A stretch of DNA of 13,478 nt from Bacteroidales bacterium. Lineage in GTDB: Bacteria; Bacteroidota; Bacteroidia; Bacteroidales; Muribaculaceae. This document shows positions 7,196-13,478 of this stretch, in pieces. The position numbers and the translations under genes are program-made. The notes beneath the pieces are model-generated. The model saw only the letters and a list, made by a program, of their open reading frames with translations, was not told where the DNA came from and did no database searches. The stretch spans positions 1 through 13,478 of the forward strand of contig JAAVGX010000001.1 of the NCBI GenBank assembly GCA_014800065.1, in the 5' to 3' direction. Position 1 is the stretch's first letter, and each line of letters begins with the position of its first letter.

Positions 7196-7384
7196 TGTGC
7201 ACGTTGTTTGTCTTAATTAATGTTTCGCAACCGAGTCGGATTAAAAGGTTTAGATGGTAATGAGCTTGGAAGGTTATATAAACTGGTGGATTTTCACAAC
7301 TTATAAACCGGAAATTTCGCTACGGAAAGCGGCATTATAAACCTTCAAACATCAACTTTCGCCTGCGAAAATTGAATTAACTTG
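7196..7384 (-). promoter_or_regulatory. Upstream regulatory region of the DPP IV operon
   Basis: This stretch is gene-free. The best promoter-like pair on the minus strand is TTG (7297-7299), 20 nt, then TAACCTTC (7269-7276), a weak match to TTTG-N20-TAnnTTTG. A short inverted repeat TTTCGC-CT-GCGAAA lies at 7357-7370. The predicted leader would exceed 60 nt. A weak core promoter with repeats just upstream would fit activator control, but this is inference. Confidence 0.35.
7277..7342. repeat. Three TATAAAC direct repeats
   Basis: TATAAAC occurs at 7277-7283, 7302-7308 and 7336-7342 in the same orientation; on the coding strand it reads GTTTATA. The spacings are 25 and 34 bp. They surround the candidate promoter of the DPP IV operon, so they may be regulator-binding sites, though the motif is short and AT-rich. 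Confidence 0.35.
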
Positions 7385-7432
7385 AAAAACGGAAATAGGG
7401 TGTGACCCGGTATAGGTTCCGGTCACCCCTAT
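7385..7432 (-). terminator. Probable terminator of the aspS operon
   Basis: A bulged hairpin pairs ATAGGG (7395-7400) with CCCTAT (7427-7432) and TGACC (7403-7407) with GGTCA (7421-7425). On the minus strand it is followed by TTTCCGTTTTT, an interrupted T run. It lies about 20 bp past the stop of the zinc-ribbon gene. The interrupted T run makes efficiency uncertain. Confidence 0.6.
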
Positions 7433-7453
7433 CTCTATGAATTGAAGCAGAAT

Positions 7454-8230
7454 TTATTTCTGCTTTTCGATTTCAGCTTGAGCTTCAGCAGCCAGAGTGG
7501 GGTCAACCATAATGCGGCCGCAGTATTCGCAAACCACCACTTTCTTGCGAAGTTTCACTTCAATCTGGCGTTGAGGCGGAATTTTGTTGAAGCAACCGCC
7601 GCAGGCTTCGCGGTCAACAGTGACGATGCCCAGGCCGTTTTTGGCGTTTCGGCGGATACGCTTGAAGGCATTGAGTGTACGCTCGTCGATGAGAGTTTCA
7701 AGACCTTTGGCACGGATGGTGAGAGCTTCCTCTTCTGCACGGGTTTCGCTGATGAGCTTGTCCAGGTCGTCGCTCTTTTCCTGGCGAAGTTGCTCCTGAA
7801 GGGTGATTTTGGCCTTTGTTTCCTCGATTTCAGCCTGTTTGGCTTTGATTTCCTGGCTCAGGTCGCCTATCTGCTTGCGGCAGAGTTCGATTTCGAGTTC
7901 TTCGTTTTCGAGCTGCTCGGTGAGCTTTTCGTATTCGTGGTTGTTGCGCACTTCGTTGATTTGCTGACGATAGGTTTCCATCATCAGCTTCTTGTGCTCG
8001 ATGGTGTTTTCCTTCAGAGCGCGTGCGTGGTTGAGCTCTCCGAGCTCACCTTCGTAGCGGTCTACGCGAGCGTACAGACCCTTGATGGTGTTGCCAAGGT
8101 CCTCCACTTCTTTGGGAAGCTCGCCGCGTACTTCGCGGATGCGGTCTTTTTCGGAAAGTATTGTCTGGAGTTCGTAGAGGGTCTTGAGGCGATCTTCTAC
8201 TGAACGGTGTTCTTTGTTATCTGTTGCCAT
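7454..8230 (-). CDS. Coiled-coil protein with C4-type zinc ribbon (DUF164/CT398-like)
   Basis: This 258-residue cytoplasmic protein is mostly one long helical hairpin. Residues ~10-190 are heptad-rich and full of Glu, Lys and Gln (for example EELEIELCRKQIGDLSQEIK). The C-terminal zinc ribbon has Cys210-GG-Cys213 and Cys234-EY-Cys237, with the typical linker FNKIPPQRQIEV. This is the architecture of the C4 zinc-ribbon family that includes chlamydial CT398, which has been reported to bind sigma-54 and secretion components; the role in Bacteroidetes is unknown. The start codon follows the NIF3-like gene stop by 3 nt, so the two are co-translated. Pairing of these two families is widespread in bacteria and suggests a shared process. 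The C-terminal tail after the ribbon is a short charged helix. It is the last gene of the operon, with a probable terminator at 7395-7432. Confidence 0.9.
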   Translation of the reverse strand: MATDNKEHRSVEDRLKTLYELQTILSEKDRIREVRGELPKEVEDLGNTIKGLYARVDRYEGELGELNHARALKENTIEHKKLMMETYRQQINEVRNNHEYEKLTEQLENEELEIELCRKQIGDLSQEIKAKQAEIEETKAKITLQEQLRQEKSDDLDKLISETRAEEEALTIRAKGLETLIDERTLNAFKRIRRNAKNGLGIVTVDREACGGCFNKIPPQRQIEVKLRKKVVVCEYCGRIMVDPTLAAEAQAEIEKQK

Positions 8231-8233
8231 ATT

Positions 8234-9373
8234 TTACAGGTATTTTACGGGGTTTGCGTCGCATTCCGCGTAGTCAACTGCAAAGTTACTAAATTTTTTT
8301 GAAAGAATATCATAAATGACATCTTTTGAGCATGTTTCACTCTCAAAATGTCCGATATCGAAGATTCCCATCCCTTCGCGATGGTCGGCGAAATCGTGGT
8401 AGCGGACATCGGCGGTGATATATGCATCGGCTCCGGCAGAGGCCGCTGTGCCGATAAATTCACCTCCGGAGCCACCGCAGAGCGCAATGATTCTCACGGG
8501 AGAATCCTCGCGGGCGGCCGCCATGTTGGCGCGGATGGCACCCGGGCCGAAAGCTTCGTGGAGCTTTGCCACAAGTGCGCCCATGGTGATTGGGGTGTCG
8601 AACTTGGCAAGCAGCCCCAAGCCGATAGCGGGGTCGGTGACGGTGTCTTCAGCCACATCGACGCTAATGCTTGATGCGTCGTCGAGTCCGCTGAGAGCTT
8701 CCAGCACCGGGGCGGCCGAGCCGTAGATTTGCGCGGTTACGCGTGTCAGCGGTGTATGGATAAGCTCAAAGGCAGGGATGGGGTCGTTGTCGCTCTCGAA
8801 CTTCCAGCCTTCCACGTCGGCCTGTGTGCCGGTATATGCGGATGCCTTGGCCGGAGTGGCGGCATCCGAAAGGGTGGAATTGGAGGCCTGAGGCGCTTCG
8901 CCGGCATTGTGGTCGAAAAGGACAAGTCGAACCGAGTCAGCAGCTTCCCGAGGGCAGATCACGCTGATGGTGGAGCGCTTGATTTCGACCGGTGAAAGTA
9001 CCCGAACCGGTTCTGCACCGAGCTTGCGGGCCATGGCGTAAGAGACGCCTCCACGGGTGCTGTCCAGCGCTGTGTGGGATGAGTACACAGCCACCCCGGA
9101 GCGAACTGCCTCGTAAGCCGTTTGCTCCGCGAGTGTGCGACCTGTCAGGCTTTTAAGACCCTTGAAGATGAGGGGATGATGCGAAATGACCAGATTTCGC
9201 CCTCGGCGCGCAGCCTCCCGGATAATTTCGGGTGTAACATCTACACACAGCAGTGCGCCGGTGCAGTCTGCACCTTCGGGGATCACTATCTGCAAGCCGG
9301 TGTTATCCCATTTTTCCTGAAGGGAGCGCGGAGCATAGGCTTCGAGAGCCGATATTATATAGCTGAGTTTCAT
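8234..9373 (-). CDS. NIF3-family dinuclear-metal protein (YqfO type), 'GTP cyclohydrolase 1 type 2 homologue'
   Basis: This 379-residue protein belongs to the NIF3/YbgI family, whose cellular role is not settled. Its metal-site residues are present: H65-H66 in VISHHPLIF, Asp104 in HTALDS, and H342 with E344/E346 in [17 protein letters not shown] at 21-29 is the usual N-terminal signature. The length matches the long form with a middle insert, as in B. subtilis YqfO, rather than the ~250-residue E. coli YbgI. The insert (~130-255) looks unusual: I cannot find the GHIGNY-like or HPYEEVAYD-like motifs expected there, and residues 155-190 are rich in Ala, Ser and Thr. The start overlaps the aspS stop as ATGA, and the zinc-ribbon gene follows after 3 nt, giving a tightly coupled three-gene unit. 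Confidence 0.9.
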   Translation of the reverse strand: MKLSYIISALEAYAPRSLQEKWDNTGLQIVIPEGADCTGALLCVDVTPEIIREAARRGRNLVISHHPLIFKGLKSLTGRTLAEQTAYEAVRSGVAVYSSHTALDSTRGGVSYAMARKLGAEPVRVLSPVEIKRSTISVICPREAADSVRLVLFDHNAGEAPQASNSTLSDAATPAKASAYTGTQADVEGWKFESDNDPIPAFELIHTPLTRVTAQIYGSAAPVLEALSGLDDASSISVDVAEDTVTDPAIGLGLLAKFDTPITMGALVAKLHEAFGPGAIRANMAAAREDSPVRIIALCGGSGGEFIGTAASAGADAYITADVRYHDFADHREGMGIFDIGHFESETCSKDVIYDILSKKFSNFAVDYAECDANPVKYL

Positions 9374-11133
9374 TCGGCTACGGGAGGTACAACGGCAAGT
9401 TCAAGCTCGTCGAGTTGCTTTTGATCGATAGGTGCGGGTGCGTCAAGCATCACGTCGCGCCCACTGTTGTTTTTGGGGAATGCGATGCAGTCGCGGATAG
9501 AATCAAGGCCGGCAAAGAGCGATACCCAGCGGTCCAGACCGTAGGCCAGACCACCGTGAGGGGGTGCACCATATTTGAAGGCATTCATCAGGAAGCCAAA
9601 CTGCTCCTGAGCCTTTTCGCGGGTGAAGCCAAGAATTTCGAACATCTTTTCCTGGAGCTCGGAATCGTGGATACGGATAGAACCGCCGCCAACCTCAACA
9701 CCGTTGATAACCATGTCGTAGGCATCGGCGCGCACAGCTGCGGGGTCGGTATCCAGCATGGGAATGTCCTCGTCCTTGGGGTGGGTGAAGGGGTGGTGCA
9801 TAGCCATAAGACGCTGCTCCTCATCGCTCCACTCAAACATGGGGAAGTCCACCACCCAAAGGCAGGCAAACTTATTCTTGTCGCGGAGTCCGAGCTGGCG
9901 GCCCATTTCAAGACGCAGCTCGCACAGCTGTTTGCGGGTCTTCATGGTGTCGTCGCCCGAGAGTATGAGAATGAGGTCGCCGGGTTGGGCGTTCATTGCT
10001 TTCTTGAGTTCCTGTAGCACTTCCTGTGAGTAGAATTTGTCCACAGAGCTTTTCACGCTGCCGTCGGCTTCCACACGGGCATACACCATGCCTTTGGCTC
10101 CGATTTGGGGGCGCTTCACGAAGTCAGTGAGCGCGTCGAGCTGCTTGCGGGTGTAGTGAGCGGCACCGGGTGCGCAGATACCGCCGATGTAGGTTGCATT
10201 GTCGAACACGCTGAAGCCATGACCTTTGAGTACATCCATCAGCTCTACGAACTTCATGCCGAAGCGGAGGTCAGGCTTGTCGGAGCCATAATACTTCATG
10301 GCATCGGCCCAGGGCATACGGATGAAGGGCTCGGTGATTTCAATACCGCGGATGGTCTTGAACAGGTGCTTGGCCATTCCTTCGAAAAGCTCAAGGACGT
10401 CGTTCTGTTCAATGAAGCTCATCTCGCAGTCAATCTGAGTGAATTCGGGCTGACGGTCAGCTCGAAGGTCCTCATCACGGAAACACTTCACAATCTGGAA
10501 GTAGCGGTCCATACCCGAAACCATCAGCAACTGCTTCAGAGTCTGAGGTGACTGGGGCAGTGCATAGAACTGGCCGGGATTCATGCGGGAGGGTACAACG
10601 AAGTCGCGAGCGCCTTCGGGAGTGGAGCCCACAAGCATAGGAGTCTCTATTTCGAGGAATCCTTTGCTGTCGAGGTAGCGGCGCACTTCCATGGTCATCT
10701 TGTGGCGCAGTTCGAGGTTGCGGCGCACAGGATTACGGCGCAGGTCCAGGTAGCGGTAGCGCATACGGATGTCATCGCCACCGTCGCTTTCGTCTTCGAT
10801 AGTGAAGGGAGGCACTTCGGAGGGATTGAGAACTTTGAGCTCATCAGCAATGATTTCGATGTCTCCCGTGGGATTCTTCGGGTTCTTGGAGGTGCGCTCG
10901 GCCACCTTACCTTTCACCTGCACCACAAATTCGCGGCCCAGGTGATTGGCGGCCTCCGTCAGCTCGGGGTTATTTTCGATGTTGAACACCACTTGGGTGA
11001 TACCGTAGCGGTCGCGGAGATCCACAAAAGTCATGCCGCCCATCTTGCGTGTACGCTGTACCCAGCCGGCCAGGGTCACTTCCTTGCCGGCGTCGCTCAG
11101 GCGGAGTTCTCCGCAGGTATTGGTTCTGAACAT
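9370..11133 (-). CDS. aspS: Aspartate-tRNA ligase
   Basis: This cytoplasmic enzyme attaches aspartate to tRNA-Asp using ATP. The 587 residues match the bacterial form. An OB-fold anticodon-binding domain covers ~1-105 ([22 protein letters not shown] at 23-44). Class II motif 1 is at FLEIETPML (159-167), motif 2 is [18 protein letters not shown] (218-235), and motif 3 is GLAYGLDRW (528-536). The bacterial GAD insertion lies at roughly 285-410. Met32 occupies the OB-fold position where non-discriminating bacterial enzymes usually have His and E. coli has Leu. This hints at a tRNA-Asp-specific enzyme, although the inference is weak. It heads the operon with the NIF3-like and zinc-ribbon genes, the next gene overlapping by 4 nt. 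A modest promoter candidate lies at 11160-11190. Confidence 0.98.
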   Translation of the reverse strand: MFRTNTCGELRLSDAGKEVTLAGWVQRTRKMGGMTFVDLRDRYGITQVVFNIENNPELTEAANHLGREFVVQVKGKVAERTSKNPKNPTGDIEIIADELKVLNPSEVPPFTIEDESDGGDDIRMRYRYLDLRRNPVRRNLELRHKMTMEVRRYLDSKGFLEIETPMLVGSTPEGARDFVVPSRMNPGQFYALPQSPQTLKQLLMVSGMDRYFQIVKCFRDEDLRADRQPEFTQIDCEMSFIEQNDVLELFEGMAKHLFKTIRGIEITEPFIRMPWADAMKYYGSDKPDLRFGMKFVELMDVLKGHGFSVFDNATYIGGICAPGAAHYTRKQLDALTDFVKRPQIGAKGMVYARVEADGSVKSSVDKFYSQEVLQELKKAMNAQPGDLILILSGDDTMKTRKQLCELRLEMGRQLGLRDKNKFACLWVVDFPMFEWSDEEQRLMAMHHPFTHPKDEDIPMLDTDPAAVRADAYDMVINGVEVGGGSIRIHDSELQEKMFEILGFTREKAQEQFGFLMNAFKYGAPPHGGLAYGLDRWVSLFAGLDSIRDCIAFPKNNSGRDVMLDAPAPIDQKQLDELELAVVPPVAE

Positions 11134-11159
11134 TATGATATGTCTTAAGGATTTACGTT

Positions 11160-11190
11160 TTATCTTAGCTTTGCACTTGGGACTTGCAAA
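11160..11190 (-). promoter_or_regulatory. Candidate promoter of the aspS operon
   Basis: On the minus strand TTTG (11187-11190) is followed by 19 nt and TAAGATAA (11160-11167). The -33 part fits; the -7 part matches TAnnTTTG only partly. A 7-bp inverted repeat CTTTGCA/TGCAAAG (11169-11191) overlaps the spacer and -33 element. The whole gap after the dcp gene is only 65 bp with no obvious terminator, so read-through from dcp is also possible. Confidence 0.35.
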
Positions 11191-11198
11191 GAACTTAA

Positions 11199-13349
11199 TT
11201 ATTTCCCACTGGGAGAGGTAGTGTTCACCTTGGGTTGCTTGGCAAGGCCGCGGTTGCGCAGAAGAGCGTCAACGCTGGGTTCGTGGCCGCGGAAGTTCAC
11301 AAACAGTACCATAGGATCTTCCGAACCGCCCTTTTCGAGAACGTTTTCTTTGAACTTTCGTGCAGTTTCAGGATCGAAGATACCCTTTTCTTTGAAGAGC
11401 TCAAAACCATCGGTATCAAGCACTTCCGCCCACAGATAGGTATAGTAGCCCGAAGCGTAGCCGTCTGAGCCGAAGATGTGTTTGAAGTAGGGCGAACGGT
11501 AGCGGAAAGTCAGTTCGGCGGGCATGCCAAGCTGCTGAGCTACCTGCTTTTCGAAAGCGGCGATATCGATGTCGGAGTCTGCTTCGAGCTTGCCGTACTG
11601 AAGGTCAAGAAGGGCAGCGCCGGCAAGTTCGGTTGTGGCAAAGCCCTGATTGTGGGTAGAGGCTGCCTCTAATTTTGCTATGAGTTCATCGGGAATTACT
11701 TCGCCAGTCTTGTAATGCTTGGCGTAAACCTTGAGCAGTTCGGGTTCCATTGCCCAGTGCTCGTGAATCTGAGAGGGAAGCTCTACGAAGTCGCGGTCTA
11801 CATTAGTGCCGGCCTGGCTCTTGAGACGAGCGCGTGAAAGCATTCCGTGGAGACCGTGGCCGAACTCGTGGAACATGGTTTCCACCTCATCGAGGGTGAG
11901 CAGTGCGGGGGTATCGCCCGAAGGACGGCTGAAGTTGCCTACATTATATATAATAGGACGGCTGGAGCTGTCGCCTTCCTGCCATGAACCTTTGAACTCG
12001 CTCATCCATGCACCCTGACGCTTCGATTCGCGGGGGAAGTAGTCGGTCATGAACACGGCCACATGCTCACCGGTAGCGGCGTCTGTCACATCGTAAACGG
12101 TCACTTCATCGTAGTACTTGGGTGCATCCGGCATTTCGGTGAATTTAACACCGTAAAGACGTTCAGCCATGGTGAAGATACCGTTGCGTACGCTGTCGAG
12201 GGCAAAGTACTGGCGAACCTGAGCTTCGTCCAGGTCGTACTTCTTCTGGCGTACCTTCTCGGCATAGTAATAGTAGTCGTAGGGGGCGATGGTGATTTGT
12301 GCGCCGGATTCATCGGCAACCGCCTGCATCTCAGCTACCTCTTCCTTTACTTTGGCAACGGCCGGACCCCAGATTTGCATGAGCAGGTTTTCAGCGTTGG
12401 CCACGTTCTTGGCCATAACGTTGTCGGTCATGTACTCACCGTAGTTCTTGAATCCAAGGAGGTGAGCCTTCTTGGTGCGAGCCTGGAGGATTTTGTTGAT
12501 AACGGGGAGGTTGTTGTATTCACCATCGGAAGCGAGAGAGGTATACCCTTCGTACATCTGACGGCGAAGGTCGCGGTTGTCGGCATATTGCAGCAGCGGC
12601 AGGCGACTGGGAGCGTGCAGGGTGAACACCCAGTGTCCTTCGCCCAGGCCGCGCTTGGCTGCCTCGTCGGCTGCCTGAGCAACGCTCGATTCGGGCAGAC
12701 CGCTCAGCATTGTTTCGTCGGTTACGTCGATGCTGAAGTTGTTGGTGGCGTTCAGCAGATTCTTGTTGAAGGTGAGGTACAGGTTCGAAAGCTCTGTGTT
12801 GAGGGCCTTCAGTTCCTCTTTCTGTTCAGCCGAAAGCAGAGCGCCGTTGCGTGCAAACTGCTTGTAGTAATTTTCGAGCAGACGCATCTGATCGGTAGCC
12901 AGTCCGAGAGAATCGCGGCTGTCGTAGAGAGTCTTGATGCGAGCAAATAAGCCATCGTTCATCGAAATCTCATCCGTGGCTTGGGTATATTTGGGGTAGA
13001 AAGTTTCGGCAATTTCCACCATTTCGGGGCTTGAATTGGATTCATCAAGCGCGAAGAACACGATAGCCACTTTTTCCAGAGTAGAACCGGATTTTTCCAG
13101 GGCCATGATTGTGTTGTCGAATGTAGGGGCTTCGGGATTATCCACGATGGCTTGAATTTCAGCCTGTTGCTGCTTGATTCCCTCTTCGAGCGCGGGCAGA
13201 TAATGCTCGTAGGAAATTTCCTCGAAGGGAGGAATTTGGTAGGGCGTGGTGTAATCCGCCAGGAAAGGATTTTCCATTGTCTTGTTGTCCTTGCAGCCAC
13301 CGCAGACTAAGCTCGCGGCCACCGCACCGATAATGAGTGTTCGTTTCAT
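11199..13349 (-). CDS. dcp: Peptidyl-dipeptidase Dcp, M3 zinc metallopeptidase, lipoprotein form
   Basis: This enzyme releases C-terminal dipeptides from peptides, here probably in the periplasm. From the start at 13347-13349 it has 716 residues, slightly longer than E. coli Dcp (about 680) because of the signal. The zinc site is H494-E-F-G-H498 with Glu523 as third ligand. YNVGNFSRP and [13 protein letters not shown] resemble Dcp more than oligopeptidase A. The N-terminus [19 protein letters not shown] is a lipoprotein-like signal, most likely modified at Cys19; the Cys at -3 makes the lipobox atypical. An open frame continues 41 codons upstream to 13472, but a promoter at 13376-13406 lies inside that extension, and the extension would hide the signal peptide, so the shorter start is chosen. 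It appears monocistronic, possibly reading into aspS. Confidence 0.93.
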   Translation of the reverse strand: MKRTLIIGAVAASLVCGGCKDNKTMENPFLADYTTPYQIPPFEEISYEHYLPALEEGIKQQQAEIQAIVDNPEAPTFDNTIMALEKSGSTLEKVAIVFFALDESNSSPEMVEIAETFYPKYTQATDEISMNDGLFARIKTLYDSRDSLGLATDQMRLLENYYKQFARNGALLSAEQKEELKALNTELSNLYLTFNKNLLNATNNFSIDVTDETMLSGLPESSVAQAADEAAKRGLGEGHWVFTLHAPSRLPLLQYADNRDLRRQMYEGYTSLASDGEYNNLPVINKILQARTKKAHLLGFKNYGEYMTDNVMAKNVANAENLLMQIWGPAVAKVKEEVAEMQAVADESGAQITIAPYDYYYYAEKVRQKKYDLDEAQVRQYFALDSVRNGIFTMAERLYGVKFTEMPDAPKYYDEVTVYDVTDAATGEHVAVFMTDYFPRESKRQGAWMSEFKGSWQEGDSSSRPIIYNVGNFSRPSGDTPALLTLDEVETMFHEFGHGLHGMLSRARLKSQAGTNVDRDFVELPSQIHEHWAMEPELLKVYAKHYKTGEVIPDELIAKLEAASTHNQGFATTELAGAALLDLQYGKLEADSDIDIAAFEKQVAQQLGMPAELTFRYRSPYFKHIFGSDGYASGYYTYLWAEVLDTDGFELFKEKGIFDPETARKFKENVLEKGGSEDPMVLFVNFRGHEPSVDALLRNRGLAKQPKVNTTSPSGK

Positions 13350-13375
13350 TTGTTGAGTATATACTTTTGCAAGCA

Positions 13376-13406
13376 CAAAAATACTGCAAAAAATCTTTTT
13401 AAGCAA
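13376..13406 (-). promoter_or_regulatory. Promoter of the dcp gene
   Basis: On the minus strand TTG (13404-13406) is followed by 20 nt and TATTTTTG (13376-13383), which fits the Bacteroidetes consensus. The predicted leader is about 20 nt to the ATG at 13347-13349. A 10-bp perfect palindrome AGTATATACT (13356-13365) lies in that leader and might be an operator. Confidence 0.7.
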
Positions 13407-13421
13407 TTTTCCTGTCCAAAA

Positions 13422-13453
13422 TTTGCACAGAACAAAAAAAAGACTTAACTTTG
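13422..13453 (+). promoter_or_regulatory. Divergent plus-strand promoter for a transcript beyond the right edge
   Basis: TTTG (13422-13425), exactly 20 nt, then TAACTTTG (13446-13453): a match at every defined position of the Bacteroidetes consensus. Transcription would start near 13460. It is back to back with the dcp promoter, with 15 bp between the -33 elements. The gene or RNA it drives is not in the window. Confidence 0.7.
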
Positions 13454-13462
13454 CACCGCAAA

Positions 13463-13478
13463 GCAAGGGCAACCTTGC
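13463..13478 (+). other. Short hairpin with GCAA tetraloop at the predicted 5' end of the divergent transcript
   Basis: GCAAGG, GCAA, CCTTGC form a 6-bp stem with a GNRA-type loop that starts within a few bases of the predicted plus-strand transcription start. It is cut by the window edge, so whether it belongs to a larger RNA fold or a 5' UTR is unknown. Confidence 0.35.

Noticed and set aside
7442..8203. 253-residue plus-strand open frame
   Set aside because: It is antisense to the well-supported zinc-ribbon protein and its Phe/Leu-rich product reflects the Glu/Lys-rich codons on the other strand; no known domain is visible.
11166..11173. Plus-strand TAGCTTTG, a -7 match that would produce an RNA antisense to dcp
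   Set aside because: No TTTG or TTG occurs at the required -33 distance, and the octamer is short enough to arise by chance inside a palindrome.
12063..12950. 295-residue plus-strand open frame
   Set aside because: It is antisense to the catalytic gene dcp, and its composition is explained by codon bias of that gene. No start signal or family features are seen.

Overview
The window looks like a chromosomal segment of a gut-type Bacteroidales bacterium, possibly of the Muribaculaceae (this family placement is a guess from protein style). Evidence: promoters of the Bacteroidetes form TTTG-N19/21-TAnnTTTG, lipoproteins with Bacteroidetes-like N-termini, a MiaA of the Bacteroidetes 'MiaA2' type, and a periplasmic dipeptidyl peptidase IV. 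All eight genes are on the minus strand, so transcription runs from right to left.

Layout from left to right: (1) 1-231 has no gene. It contains nested inverted repeats ending in a strong, probably bidirectional, terminator. (2) 232-540 is a small XRE-type regulator with a textbook promoter and a 14-bp perfect palindrome at its predicted transcription start. (3) 541-922 is AT-rich and apparently gene-free, with a striking 25-bp inverted repeat. (4) 977-2662 is an OmpA/TPR lipoprotein with its own promoter element and terminator. (5) 2779-7195 is an overlapping three-gene operon read as DPP IV, then an unknown six-helix membrane protein, then MiaA. (6) 7196-7453 is a regulatory gap with a terminator and three TATAAAC repeats. 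(7) 7454-11133 is a tightly packed operon read as AspRS, then a NIF3-like protein, then a coiled-coil zinc-ribbon protein. (8) 11199-13349 is a lipoprotein M3 peptidyl-dipeptidase. A divergent plus-strand promoter at the right edge drives something outside the window.

Functional themes are peptide processing in the cell envelope (DPP IV removes N-terminal dipeptides, Dcp removes C-terminal dipeptides) and translation (AspRS charges tRNA-Asp, MiaA modifies A37). Most genes are ordinary core genes. I see no defence system, CRISPR array, insertion sequence or prophage. The least explained items are the structured stretch at 21-159, the regulator with its palindrome, the 25-bp inverted repeat, the 440-residue membrane protein, and the divergent insert of the NIF3-like protein.
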